64,000 bases of DNA from Methylobacterium sp. J-030 (GCF_022829545.1 NZ_JAKSYM010000137.1:1-64000); one strand, 5' to 3'. Shown: positions 52,602-61,016, numbered from the stretch's first letter. Notes: generated by a model not told the origin, from the sequence alone. A program made the numbers and translations.

Positions 52602-52784
52602 ATGTCGCTGCAGACGCATCTGAGCCAACTCGCCCGGAAGCACGAAGCCCTCGAGCGCGAGATTCAGGAAGCGATCCACAGGCCTTCGGCGAACGACCTC
52701 CACATCGCCGAACTGAAGCGACGGAAACTCCTCCTCAAGGACGAGATGAACCGGCTCCGGGGGAACGGCGACACCCTGCACTGA
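52602..52784 (+). CDS. DUF465 (YdcH-like) small protein, second copy
   Basis: A 60-residue protein with the same pattern (LARKHEALEREIQEA, HIAELKRRKLLLKDEMNRL). ACAGGAG lies 11 bases upstream of the ATG. It is followed 46 bases later by a good terminator. Confidence 0.85.
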   Translation: MSLQTHLSQLARKHEALEREIQEAIHRPSANDLHIAELKRRKLLLKDEMNRLRGNGDTLH

Positions 52785-52830
52785 CCCGCTGATCGAACTC
52801 TCCCGGTAACAGACCTAGCACGACTGAAGG

Positions 52831-52866
52831 CCGCCGCGTCGGGAGCCCCGGTGCGGCGGTTGTTTT
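52831..52866 (+). terminator. Rho-independent terminator after the second DUF465 gene
   Basis: The stem ccgccgc / gcggcgg (52831-52837 with 52853-52859) is followed by ttgtttt. The loop itself contains a short ggg/ccc pair. Confidence 0.7.
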
Positions 52867-52872
52867 GATTTA

Positions 52873-53045
52873 TGCGGGGCCGCTTCGCGGCGTGTTCCTG
52901 TGCTGGTTCCCGGATCAGGTTCCGCTAACGCTCCACCTGTCCAGGAAAGGGTGAGATGGACAATGAAGTGCGCGGCCCTTTCCCGGGCGCATGCAGCGCC
53001 AGCGGAATGCGACCCGAGATCCAGCACATAAAGCGCCGCGACAGC
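52873..53045. repeat. Intergenic palindromic repeat, family 2, copy 3 (halves swapped)
   Basis: The two halves of the element occur in reversed order compared with the copy at 45183: first gtgctggttcccggatcagg to caggaaaggg, then ctttcccgggcgcatgcagc to gatccagcacataaagcgcc. They are roughly inverted to each other. It fills the 369-bp gap before prpE together with the terminator; no gene is seen. Confidence 0.7.
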
Positions 53046-53153
53046 GGCACCATTGTCCCGGTCCCCGTTACGGGCGCGCACCCGCCTCGCTCCCGCACGA
53101 GAATGCGCTAATCTGCCCCCGCCGCCGGAGAGCGGCACGGGGAACGCCGACCG

Positions 53154-55079
53154 ATGACGACCACCAGCCTTCCGGGCCGCTATCCGCAGATCTACGACTC
53201 GGCCCGCCGCGATCCGGAGGCGTTCTGGCTCGACGCGGCCCGGGCGATCGACTGGGCGCAGGCGCCGAACCGGGCCTTCGCGGCGGAATCCGGTCCCTAC
53301 GGCCGCTGGTTCCCGGACGGGTCGCTCAACGCCTGCCACAACACGGTGGACCGCCACGCCGACGGGAAGCGCGCGGATCAGGTGGCGATCCGCTACGATT
53401 CCCCCGTCACCGGCACGAAGCGCAGCATCACCTACCGGGACTTGCGCGAGGAAGTCTCGACGCTGGCCGCCGTGCTCGCCGGGCTCGGGGTCGGCAAGGG
53501 CGACCGGGTGATCCTCTACATGCCGATGGTGCCCGAGGCCTTGTTCGGCATGCTGGCCTGCGCGCGGCTCGGCGCGGTCCATTCCGTGGTGTTCGGCGGC
53601 TTCGCGGCGAACGAACTGGCGGTGCGGATCGAGGACGCGGCGCCCAAGGTGGTGCTGGCCGCCTCCTGCGGGATCGAGCCGAACCGGGTGGTCGCCTACA
53701 AGCCGCTCCTCGATGCGGCGCTCGACACCGCGCGCCACAAGCCCGAGGCCTGCCTGATCCTCCAGCGCCCGCAAGGCCCGGCGACGCTCGTGCCCGGGCG
53801 GGACCGCGACTGGGCCGAGGCCGTGGCGGACGCCGCGGCGGCCGGAGAGCGCACGCCGTGCGTGCCGGTCGCCGCCACCGACCCGCTCTACATCCTCTAC
53901 ACCTCCGGAACGACCGGAAAGCCCAAGGGCGTGGTCCGCGACACCGGCGGCTACCTCGTGGCGCTCGCGTGGTCGATGCCCAACCTTTACGGGGTCCAGC
54001 CTGGCGAGACCTATTTCTGCGCCTCCGACATCGGCTGGGTCGTCGGGCATTCCTACATCGTCTACGCGCCGCTGCTGCACGGCTGCACCACGGTGCTGTA
54101 CGAGGGCAAGCCGGTCGGCACCCCCGATGCCGGCGCCTTCTGGCGGGTGGTCTCCGAATACGGCGTCGCGTGCCTGTTCACGGCCCCGACGGCGCTGCGC
54201 GCCATCAAGAAAGAGGATTCCAAAGGCGCCCGGATCGCCGACTACGACCTCTCGGCCTTCCGCAGCCTGTTCCTGGCCGGCGAGCGGGCGGATCCGGATT
54301 CGGTCGCCTGGGCCGAGCGTGTGCTGGACCGGCCGGTGATTGACCATTGGTGGCAGACCGAGACCGGCTGGCCGATCGCCGGCAACCCGCTGGGGCTCGG
54401 CCTGCTGCCGGTGAAGCACGGCAGCACCTGCGTGCCGATGCCGGGCTACCGGGTCGAGGTTCTGGACGAGGGCGGCAAGCCCGTCCCCGCCGGCACGATG
54501 GGCACGATCGCGATCCGACTGCCGCTGCCCCCCGGCTGCCTGCCGACCCTCTGGGGCTCGGACGACCGCATGCGGTCGAGCTACCTCGCCACCTTCCCGG
54601 GCTACTACGACACCTCGGATGCCGGGGTGATCGACGCGGACGGCTACATCACGGTCCTGGGGCGGACCGACGACATCATCAACGTGGCGGGCCATCGGCT
54701 CTCGACCGGCGGCATGGAGGCGGTGCTGGCCGGCCATCCGGACGTCGCCGAATGCGCGGTGATCGGCATCCGCGATGCCCTGAAGGGGGAGGTCCCCTGC
54801 GGCTTCGTGGTGCTGAAGGCCGGCGTCGACCGGCCGACCGCCGAGATCGAGCGAGAATTCGTCGCCAAGGTGCGCGACGAGATCGGCCCGGTGGCGGCGT
54901 TCAAGCTGGCGCTCACCGTGCCGCGGCTGCCGAAAACCCGGTCCGGCAAGATCCTGCGCGCCACCATGAAGCGCATCGCCGACCACGAGCCCTGGACGAT
55001 GCCCGCCACGATCGACGACGCCACCGCCCTCGACGAGATCGGCGAGAGCCTGAAGGACCGCGGCATCGGCAAGAATTAG
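53154..55079 (+). CDS. prpE: Propionyl-CoA synthetase (PrpE/ACSS3-type)
   Basis: A 641-residue AMP-forming short-chain acyl-CoA synthetase. The adenylate-forming core motif is YILYTSGTTGKPKGVVRDTGG (about residue 245). The later motifs are ASDIGWVVGHSYIVYAPL, HWWQTETGWPI and the C-terminal catalytic PKTRSGKILRATMK, whose Lys is the acetylation site. GVVRD followed by GG distinguishes propionyl-type from acetyl-CoA synthetases. It would activate propionate (or acetate) in the cytoplasm. Single gene with GGGGA upstream of the ATG. Confidence 0.88.
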   Translation: MTTTSLPGRYPQIYDSARRDPEAFWLDAARAIDWAQAPNRAFAAESGPYGRWFPDGSLNACHNTVDRHADGKRADQVAIRYDSPVTGTKRSITYRDLREEVSTLAAVLAGLGVGKGDRVILYMPMVPEALFGMLACARLGAVHSVVFGGFAANELAVRIEDAAPKVVLAASCGIEPNRVVAYKPLLDAALDTARHKPEACLILQRPQGPATLVPGRDRDWAEAVADAAAAGERTPCVPVAATDPLYILYTSGTTGKPKGVVRDTGGYLVALAWSMPNLYGVQPGETYFCASDIGWVVGHSYIVYAPLLHGCTTVLYEGKPVGTPDAGAFWRVVSEYGVACLFTAPTALRAIKKEDSKGARIADYDLSAFRSLFLAGERADPDSVAWAERVLDRPVIDHWWQTETGWPIAGNPLGLGLLPVKHGSTCVPMPGYRVEVLDEGGKPVPAGTMGTIAIRLPLPPGCLPTLWGSDDRMRSSYLATFPGYYDTSDAGVIDADGYITVLGRTDDIINVAGHRLSTGGMEAVLAGHPDVAECAVIGIRDALKGEVPCGFVVLKAGVDRPTAEIEREFVAKVRDEIGPVAAFKLALTVPRLPKTRSGKILRATMKRIADHEPWTMPATIDDATALDEIGESLKDRGIGKN

Positions 55080-55200
55080 GGATCCCAAAGGGCCGAGCCC
55101 TTTGGCGTGGTGTCGGGGCGGAGCCCTGATATTGGGCTTCGCCCGAACCCAGCAGGGCTCCGCCCTGCACCCGCGAAAGGGCTCGCCCTTTCGAAACCCC
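55079..55200. repeat. Intergenic palindromic repeat, family 3, copy 4
   Basis: Begins at the prpE stop with gggatcccaaagggccgagc and ends ctcgccctttcgaaacccc; the inner arms gcggagccctg and cagggctccgc pair. It may end the prpE transcript. Confidence 0.78.
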
Positions 55201-55240
55201 GCCTTTTCGGACTGGGTTGCCCTTGCGCCTCGCCGCCCCA

Positions 55241-55284
55241 TCGCCATCTCTAGACCATCCAACCGGATGGTCTAGAGATGGCGA
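55241..55284. promoter_or_regulatory. Perfect 20-bp-arm palindrome before the RHH regulator
   Basis: The left arm tcgccatctctagaccatcc (55241-55260) and its exact reverse complement (55265-55284) flank the 4-base centre aacc. Each arm contains a tctaga hexamer. It ends four bases before the ATG of the ribbon-helix-helix gene, the place expected for an autoregulatory operator or a translation-blocking hairpin. Confidence 0.85.
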
Positions 55285-55288
55285 CGCG

Positions 55289-55708
55289 ATGAACGACACT
55301 GGACGCGAGCCCCGGCCGAAGCTGCCCGACAGCGAGAAGATCACGGTCAATCTCGGCTTCGTCGATCTGGGGCGCATCGACCTGATGGTCCGCGACGGCT
55401 TCTACGCCAACCGGGCCGACTTCATCCGCACCGCCGTGCGCAACCAGCTCGACCGCCAGGAGGAGGCGGTCCGGCATTCGGTGGCGCGGCGCCAGCTCCG
55501 CCTGGGCCTCTCGCACTATTCGCGCGCCGAGCTGGAGGCGGCCCGGGATGCCGGTGCGCCGCTGCACATCCAGGTCCTGGGCCTCGCCACGATCGCCGCC
55601 GACGTCACGCCCGAACTGGCCCGGGCCGCCATCGCCTCCGTGGAGGTGCTGGGCGCCTTCCAGGCCAGCGCCGCCGTCAAGGCGGCGCTCGCCGACCGCA
55701 CGACCTGA
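55289..55708 (+). CDS. CopG/ribbon-helix-helix-type regulator
   Basis: A 139-residue protein. The N-terminal part has a short strand (KITVNLGFVDLG) and the helices RIDLMVRDGFYANRADFIRTAVRNQL, the layout of a CopG-type RHH DNA-binding dimer with an Arg/Asn-containing strand. The second half (LHIQVLGLATIAADVTPELARAAI onward) is unassigned. Start and upstream palindrome are close together. The downstream esterase begins 51 bases later on the same strand, suggesting that this regulator controls polymer or ester degradation. An in-frame ATG at 55217 would have to be translated through the palindrome. Confidence 0.72.
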   Translation: MNDTGREPRPKLPDSEKITVNLGFVDLGRIDLMVRDGFYANRADFIRTAVRNQLDRQEEAVRHSVARRQLRLGLSHYSRAELEAARDAGAPLHIQVLGLATIAADVTPELARAAIASVEVLGAFQASAAVKAALADRTT

Positions 55709-55759
55709 CCCCCCGGCGCGACCCCCGCGCCCGGACGCCATCGCACAAGGATCCGCCCC

Positions 55760-57064
55760 ATGTTCCGTTTCCCCAAATTCGATCCGTCGAAGCTCGACCC
55801 TTCGGCGTTCGGAATACCAAAATTCGATCCCCACGCCTTCGAGGCGGCAGCGGCGCGGAAGGCGGCGGGAGCCGGGGGCCGGGCCGCCCGGATGCAGGCG
55901 GCGATGGCGCGGTTCCGCCGGGCCCAGGAGGCCGCCGTCGCGCAGTGGACCGAGGCCCGGCGCGGCATGGCCGACCGGCCCGAGAGTGCCGGCCGAGACT
56001 CAGCCGGCCAAAACTCAGCCAAGCATGACGGGCCGACCCTCGACATGGAGGCGCCCAGGACGGCCGGCGGTGCCTGGACCGCGCCGGACCAGACCGGCGG
56101 TTCGAAGCCGGGGGCGGGCCCGGACCTGTCGGCCATGATGCGGGCCCTGCGCGAGCAGATGCCGAAGACCGCGCCGGCAGGCCGCGGTCCCGCCGTGGCG
56201 GTTCCGCCCGGCGCGCGGTTCGAGGAGCGGGTGTTCACGGGGGGCGCCGGCAGCCGGCGCTACAAGGTCTACATCCCGAGCGGCTATGCCGGTCAGGCCC
56301 TGCCCCTCGTGGTAATGCTGCACGGCTGCACCCAGAACCCCGACGATTTCGCCGCCGGGACGCAGATGAACGCGCTCGCCGAGGAACAGACCTTCCTGGT
56401 CGCCTACCCGGAGCAGCCGCAATCGGCCAACATGCAGCGCTGCTGGAACTGGTACGCGGCCGGCGATCAGGTCCGCGACGGCGGCGAGCCGGAACTCATC
56501 GCCGGGATCGCCCGGGCGGTGCTGGCGGAGTTCTCGGCCGACCCGACCCGGGTCTACGCGGCCGGGCTCTCGGCGGGCGGGGCGGCGGCGGCGATCCTGG
56601 CGGCGACCTATCCGGACCTGTTCGCGGCGGTCGGCGTCCATTCCGGGCTGGCCTGCGGGGCGGCCCGGGACATGCCCGGCGCCTTCGCGGCCATGAAGGG
56701 GCAGGGCGCGGCGGCGGGACGCAACCGGCGGCCGGTTCCGACCATCGTGATCCACGGCGACGGCGACCGGACCGTGCATCCCGTCAACGGCGATCAGGTG
56801 GCGGCGCAGGCGGCGCCGGCCTCGGGCCTCACCGAGACGGTCACCCGAGACAAGAGCCCGGGCGGCATGGCCTACACCCGGACGGTCCGCAACGACGCGT
56901 CGGGCACGCCGGTGCTGGAGCAGTGGGTCCTGCACGGGGCCGGGCATGCGTGGTCGGGCGGCAGTCCGCAGGGATCCTACACCGATCCCCGCGGCCCGGA
57001 TGCCAGCCGCGCGATGCTCCGGTTCTTCCTGCAGCACCGCGCCGGAACCGGCACGGTCGCGTAG
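55760..57064 (+). CDS. PHB depolymerase-family esterase
   Basis: A 434-residue alpha/beta hydrolase. The first 150 residues are Ala/Pro-rich and poorly conserved. The catalytic domain begins about residue 155 with PLVVMLHGCTQNPDDF (oxyanion hole) and carries the lipase box AAGLSAGGAAAA (Ser about 273), the Asp region TIVIHGDGDRTVHP and a His in LHGAGHAWSGG. Relatives include intracellular PHB depolymerases and feruloyl or acetylxylan esterases. No signal peptide is visible, so an intracellular polyester target is plausible. The N-terminal FRFPKFDPSKLDPSAFGIPK resembles leaders of alphaproteobacterial PHB-esterases. Confidence 0.84.
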   Translation: MFRFPKFDPSKLDPSAFGIPKFDPHAFEAAAARKAAGAGGRAARMQAAMARFRRAQEAAVAQWTEARRGMADRPESAGRDSAGQNSAKHDGPTLDMEAPRTAGGAWTAPDQTGGSKPGAGPDLSAMMRALREQMPKTAPAGRGPAVAVPPGARFEERVFTGGAGSRRYKVYIPSGYAGQALPLVVMLHGCTQNPDDFAAGTQMNALAEEQTFLVAYPEQPQSANMQRCWNWYAAGDQVRDGGEPELIAGIARAVLAEFSADPTRVYAAGLSAGGAAAAILAATYPDLFAAVGVHSGLACGAARDMPGAFAAMKGQGAAAGRNRRPVPTIVIHGDGDRTVHPVNGDQVAAQAAPASGLTETVTRDKSPGGMAYTRTVRNDASGTPVLEQWVLHGAGHAWSGGSPQGSYTDPRGPDASRAMLRFFLQHRAGTGTVA

Positions 57065-57102
57065 GGCGCCGATCGGACGTCGGAACGGGGCTTCGACAGG
57101 CG

Positions 57103-57130
57103 CGACGGCACCGGACCCGCGGTGCCGTCG
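57103..57130. terminator. Hairpin between convergent genes
   Basis: A perfect 10-bp stem (cgacggcacc / ggtgccgtcg) with an 8-base loop lies between the esterase stop and the PLA2-like gene's stop. There is no T-run on either side, so it is at best a weak or Rho-assisted terminator. Confidence 0.5.
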
Positions 57131-57143
57131 TGGTGACGGCGTA

Positions 57144-57611
57144 TCAATCCGCGTCCGGCCCGTCGGCATCCTCGTCCAGGTCGGCGGGGGCCGACCGGTC
57201 CAGGGCCGGTGCGTAGGCACCCTGCGGCGGCCCCGCGGCGACTGAAGCGGCCATGCTCCGCCGCCCCGGCTCGGACGGGATCAGGGTCGCGGTCGCCGCG
57301 ATCAGGCCGGCCATCGAGCGCAGCTTCTCGGGCTGGCGCGGATCGCGGGCGATCAGCGCCGCGTCCTGCTGCAGGCGCAGGTTGCAAGCCTCCGAGGGCA
57401 GCCCACCCGCAGGCGTGCAGGCGTCGTGACGCGCGCAGGCCGCGTCGAGGGCGTCGATCGGCGGCAGCGGGGCGTTGTTGCCCGGCCCGCAATAGTTGCC
57501 GTGGATCAGGATCTTGGGTCCGCCGAAGGCGGCGGGCTGGGCCTGCGAAGGCGCCGCGAGCGCGGCGTAGCCGGCAGCGAGGAGCAGGGGGGCGGCAAAT
57601 CTCGTGAGCAT
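57144..57611 (-). CDS. Secreted phospholipase A2-like protein
   Basis: A 155-residue exported protein with a signal peptide ending at PSQAQ (about residue 24). It carries the PLA2 calcium-loop-like segment HGNYCGPGNNAP and the active-site-like helix DALDAACARHDACT, in which the His-Asp pair matches the phospholipase A2 catalytic dyad. Further Cys (SEACN) would pair with these. The C-terminal 60 residues are acidic and disordered. It could hydrolyse lipids outside the membrane, but activity is not established for such bacterial forms. Confidence 0.72.
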   Translation of the reverse strand: MLTRFAAPLLLAAGYAALAAPSQAQPAAFGGPKILIHGNYCGPGNNAPLPPIDALDAACARHDACTPAGGLPSEACNLRLQQDAALIARDPRQPEKLRSMAGLIAATATLIPSEPGRRSMAASVAAGPPQGAYAPALDRSAPADLDEDADGPDAD

Positions 57612-57800
57612 CGTTCTGAACCTTAAGCGATGACGCCCCCTCAGGCGGCATGCGTCGGTTGCCGCGACGCGGCGACAGGCCGAAAAACCGCGGGTTGTCT
57701 GCGCAAGTTCCCGCCCCCCGCCCGCAGAGGTGCTGTGCCGCACCGCACTGGCTCCCGCGCCCGTCCTGCGCCAGAGTGACCGCTCCACCGGGAGTTGCCG

Positions 57801-58919
57801 ATGACCGCTCGCCTGTTCGAACCGCTGACGCTCGATGCGCTCAGCCTCGACAACCGCATCCTGATCGCGCCGATGTGCCAGTATTCGGCCCGGGACGGCG
57901 AGGCCACCGACTGGCACATGATGCATCTGGGCGGGCTCGCCATGTCGGGGGCCGGCCTGCTGACCCTGGAGGCCACCGCGGTCTCCCCGGAGGCGCGGAT
58001 CACCGCCTGGGATCTCGGCCTCTACAACGACGGCTGCGAGCGGGCGCTGGCCCGCGTGCTCGACGCGGTGCGCGACTACGCGCCGATCCCGGTCTGCATC
58101 CAGATCGCCCATGCCGGGCGCAAGGCGTCGAGCGACGCCCCCTGGGCTGGCGGCCAGCAGATCCCGCCGGAGCACCCTTACGGCTGGCGCACCGAGGCAC
58201 CCTCGGCGGTGGCGCACGGGGAGGGCGAGGTCCCGCCCCACGCCCTCGACGCAGCCGACCTGAAGCGCATCCGCGACCAGTTCGTGGCCACCGCCAAGCG
58301 CGCCGTGCGGCTCGGCATCGAGGCCGTGGAGCTGCACGGCGCCCACGGCTACCTGCTGCACCAGTTCCTGTCGCCGATCGCCAACAAGCGCACCGACCAG
58401 TACGGCGGCAGCCTGGAAAACCGGATGCGCTTCCCCCTGGAGGTCTACGACGCGGTGCGCGACGTCGTGCCCGCGGGCAGCCCCGTCTGGCTGCGCGTCT
58501 CGGCCACCGACTGGGTGGAGGACGGCTGGGACATCGACGAGACCGTGGAGCTGGCAAAAGCCCTCAAGCGGGCCGGCTCGCCCGCGCTCCACGTCTCCAC
58601 GGGGGGCGTCTCGCCCAAGCAGGCGATCACGCTCGGGCCGGGCTATCAGGTGCCCTATGCCGAGCGGATCAAGGCCGAGACCGGGCTGACCACCATCGCG
58701 GTCGGGCTGATCACCGAAACCCAGCAGGCCGAGGCGATCCTGCAGGAGGGGCGGGCGGACGCGATCTCGCTGGCTCGCGCCATGCTGTACGACCCGCGCT
58801 GGCCCTGGCACGCAGCCGCCGAACTCGGCGCCCGGGTTCGCGCGCCGAAGCAGTACTGGCGCTCGCAGCCGCGGGAATACAAGGACCTGTTCAAGGACAC
58901 GGCGTTCGGGCAGCGGTGA
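57801..58919 (+). CDS. Old yellow enzyme, YqjM-like NADPH:flavin oxidoreductase
   Basis: A 372-residue FMN-dependent ene-reductase. N-terminal FEPLTLDALSLDNRILIAPMCQYSA holds the YqjM-type Cys. IQIAHAGRKAS, the substrate-binding pair His-x2-His in ELHGAHGYLLHQFLSP, RTDQYGGSLENRMRF and GLITETQQAEAIL are complete. It reduces activated C=C bonds, for instance in enones. GGGAG stands six bases before the ATG. Single gene. Confidence 0.93.
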   Translation: MTARLFEPLTLDALSLDNRILIAPMCQYSARDGEATDWHMMHLGGLAMSGAGLLTLEATAVSPEARITAWDLGLYNDGCERALARVLDAVRDYAPIPVCIQIAHAGRKASSDAPWAGGQQIPPEHPYGWRTEAPSAVAHGEGEVPPHALDAADLKRIRDQFVATAKRAVRLGIEAVELHGAHGYLLHQFLSPIANKRTDQYGGSLENRMRFPLEVYDAVRDVVPAGSPVWLRVSATDWVEDGWDIDETVELAKALKRAGSPALHVSTGGVSPKQAITLGPGYQVPYAERIKAETGLTTIAVGLITETQQAEAILQEGRADAISLARAMLYDPRWPWHAAAELGARVRAPKQYWRSQPREYKDLFKDTAFGQR

Positions 58920-59020
58920 GGCGTTTGGCCGTGGGCGCATCGGGCTGGCCCCGGGCGCCCGGACAGGCGGCCGCCAGTCGTGCGGGCTCAAGCGGTGCGG
59001 CGGGAAGATCGGTCCGCGAG

Positions 59021-59266
59021 TTACCCGCCCGCCATACACTTCTTGACGTGCTCTCTCCGAAGTTGCCGATTGTATTCGGCGTACTGCGTCGATCCTTTTC
59101 CGCCAGAGATCATGGCAGCAGCTTCGGACCTGCATTTGATCCGAAGCGGTGTATCGTCCGGTTTGGGAGCGTATGTAAACCCACGCGCATTGCCGGCATA
59201 GGCCGATACCTGAAAGCCAGCGACGCTCACAGCGACGAAAGCAGTTACGATTTGAATTATGCGCAT
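59021..59266 (-). CDS. Small exported hypothetical protein in an AT-richer patch
   Basis: An 81-residue protein with a signal peptide (MRIIQIVTAFVAVSVAG in part, cleavage near AYA). The short mature part contains two Cys (IKCRSEA and VKKCMAGG). Base composition from about 59000 to 59340 is notably lower in GC than the rest of the window, and codons such as ATA, AAT and TTA appear, hinting at recent acquisition. No family recognised. Upstream in-frame ATGs at 59368 and 59302-59305 are possible. Confidence 0.5.
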   Translation of the reverse strand: MRIIQIVTAFVAVSVAGFQVSAYAGNARGFTYAPKPDDTPLRIKCRSEAAAMISGGKGSTQYAEYNRQLRREHVKKCMAGG

Positions 59267-59503
59267 CGAACGATCCAGATAAAACTTTAAGTTATTCTCC
59301 ATCATGGCACGAATGCTGATATCGTCAACCAGCTCATCGTGCGTCACGGCGAGGTTCGGGGGACGCACATTTGCAGTCGCGGTCCGAACATCGGCATGCG
59401 GGCCAAGCGCTCGCCGTTTGCCCCCGTCATCACGAGCGGATCGCCGAGCGATCGATGGTCCCCGGTGAACAGGCGTTCTGTGCCGGCCGTTCGCGGTGAC
59501 GCT

Positions 59504-60256
59504 CTATCGCGCCGTCGCCCCGATCACCGGCCCAAGCGGCCGACTGATGTCGGTTCGGCCGAGATTCGGCGCGTGGAGGCTCGACACCGTGCCGTCGAGG
59601 AACAGGGCGTTGCGGCAGCCGAGGTCGTCCTTGAACAGCCGCGCGAAGGCCCCGAAGGTCACCGGGCGTTCGGAGATCGCGAAGAGCGCCACGTGGCCGT
59701 CCTCGGACACGCCGACGCCGTTGCGGATCTTCTGGCTCGGCCCGTCGGCCGAGATTTTCGGGTGGATCTGGCCGTCGATCACCAGCATCGGCCCGGACTG
59801 CGTCGCGTAATCCGGGCGGATCTTGTCGCGCAGGTAGTGCGCGGTGTCGAGCACGCCTGCGCGCTCGCCCTTCACCCAGAACACGCCGTTCGGCTTGAGG
59901 TGGAAGTTGCCCGGGCCGTCCGCGGTCGAGACGTGCTTCATCTCGCGCCCGCCCTCGACGTACAGGCCCACCGGCGCCTGATCCTTGTCGTACATGCCGG
60001 CATTCATCGCGAAGTCGAGGTGCCCACCCTGAGCCTCGGCGAGCGTACCGAGCGATCCGTAGGGCCGCCCGTCCGGCTGCAGCCAGAACAGGCGCAGCCG
60101 CTGCCGCCGCAGGTCGATCGTGCAGACCGTGAAGCTCTCGCCCTGGGCCTCCACCGCCCGGCAGGGCTCGGAGGCCGACGGCGCGGCCAAGGCGCCGTGC
60201 GGCGCGGTCAGCGCGAGGAGCGCGATCAACAGGGCGTGAGCCGGGCGTAGCGTCAT
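59504..60256 (-). CDS. Phosphodiester glycosidase-family (DUF2233/NAGPA) exported protein
   Basis: A 250-residue protein with a signal peptide ending ALAAPS (about residue 25). The domain that resembles the uncovering enzyme NAGPA runs from about 30 to the end: LDFAMNAGMYDKDQAPVGLYVEGG, NGVFWV, ATQSGPMLVIDGQIHP, RNGVGVSEDGHVALF and NALFLDGTVSSLH (a conserved Asp-Gly near the C-terminus). The natural substrate in bacteria is unknown. The start MTLRPAH at 60256 starts the signal peptide. Single gene. Confidence 0.82.
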   Translation of the reverse strand: MTLRPAHALLIALLALTAPHGALAAPSASEPCRAVEAQGESFTVCTIDLRRQRLRLFWLQPDGRPYGSLGTLAEAQGGHLDFAMNAGMYDKDQAPVGLYVEGGREMKHVSTADGPGNFHLKPNGVFWVKGERAGVLDTAHYLRDKIRPDYATQSGPMLVIDGQIHPKISADGPSQKIRNGVGVSEDGHVALFAISERPVTFGAFARLFKDDLGCRNALFLDGTVSSLHAPNLGRTDISRPLGPVIGATAR

Positions 60257-60442
60257 GACTCGATCCAGGCTGTTCGGGGGGTGGTTGCGGCGCCTGTCGC
60301 CCCCGAAAGCGGCGATTTTCAAGCCTGAAGCCGTCCCAGGGCTTGCCGGTCGAACAGCGGCGGCACGCCGCAATCCTCACCTGAACTGTTTCATACAGTC
60401 CGACGTTACTACGCACTGAGGGCGGTTTTCGACGGAGATGAC

Positions 60443-60961
60443 ATGATGAAGGGTGCAGTGCTCTGCTCGGCCCTGCTGGCGGCGGGCGCTCTGGCGTTCG
60501 CGCCGGCCAGCGCGGATGCGCGCGGCTTCGGCGGCGGCGGTTTCCATGGCGGCGGTTTCGGCGGCGGGTTCCACGGCGGCGGCTTCGGCGGCTTCCGCGG
60601 CGGTGGCTTCGGTGGCGGCTTCCGGGGTGCCGGCTTCCGCGGCGGCGGGTTCGGCTATCGCGGAGGCTATGGCCGCGGCTTCTACGGCCGTGGGTATGGC
60701 TATCGCGGCGGCTACGGATACGGCCTCGGCGGCCTGGGTCTCGGCGTCGGACTGGGTCTGGCGGCCGGCAGCCTCTACGGCGGCTACGGCTACGGCTACC
60801 CGGGCTACGGCTACGGTGGCTACGGCTACGGCGGCGGCTACGCCCCGGTCGGGTACGGCTATGGCGGCGGTTACGGCTACGGCGGCGGCTGCTACACGGT
60901 CCCGCGCGTGCGCTGGACCCCCTACGGCTACCGCCGGGTGCTGATCGAGCGCTGCTACTGA
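60443..60961 (+). CDS. Glycine/tyrosine-rich secreted protein
   Basis: A 172-residue exported protein. After the signal peptide (to SADARG, about residue 26) the chain is built of GGGFHGG-, GGFRGG- and later GYGYGG-type repeats, changing from Gly/Phe/Arg-rich to Gly/Tyr-rich. It ends in a distinct module with two Cys (GGCYTVPRVRWTPYGYRRVLIERCY). The closing module resembles that of other sulfur-poor envelope GGY proteins of Hyphomicrobiales; a structural or surface role is likely. A second ATG three bases downstream also fits. A strong terminator follows. Confidence 0.78.
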   Translation: MMKGAVLCSALLAAGALAFAPASADARGFGGGGFHGGGFGGGFHGGGFGGFRGGGFGGGFRGAGFRGGGFGYRGGYGRGFYGRGYGYRGGYGYGLGGLGLGVGLGLAAGSLYGGYGYGYPGYGYGGYGYGGGYAPVGYGYGGGYGYGGGCYTVPRVRWTPYGYRRVLIERCY

Positions 60962-60991
60962 GCCGCGATCCGAGATAGCGACGGGACCAGG

Positions 60992-61016
60992 AAAGGCCGC
61001 CTCCGGGCGGCCTTTT
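60992..61016 (+). terminator. Rho-independent terminator after the Gly-rich gene
   Basis: A perfect 10-bp stem (aaaggccgcc / ggcggccttt) with loop tccg continues into ttttcctt. Confidence 0.88.

Noticed and set aside
53154-55079. Acetyl-CoA synthetase (Acs) identity
   Set aside because: The core motif continues GVVRDTGG, which fits propionyl-CoA synthetases better; Acs proteins have a different residue pattern at this place.
52815-55262. An 815-codon minus-strand frame opposite prpE
   Set aside because: Composition is that of a reverse-complement shadow of prpE, and it runs through repeat elements at both ends.
57612-59135. Extension of the PLA2-like frame opposite the old yellow enzyme
   Set aside because: It is antisense to a complete conserved enzyme. 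The signal peptide at 57611 marks the true start.
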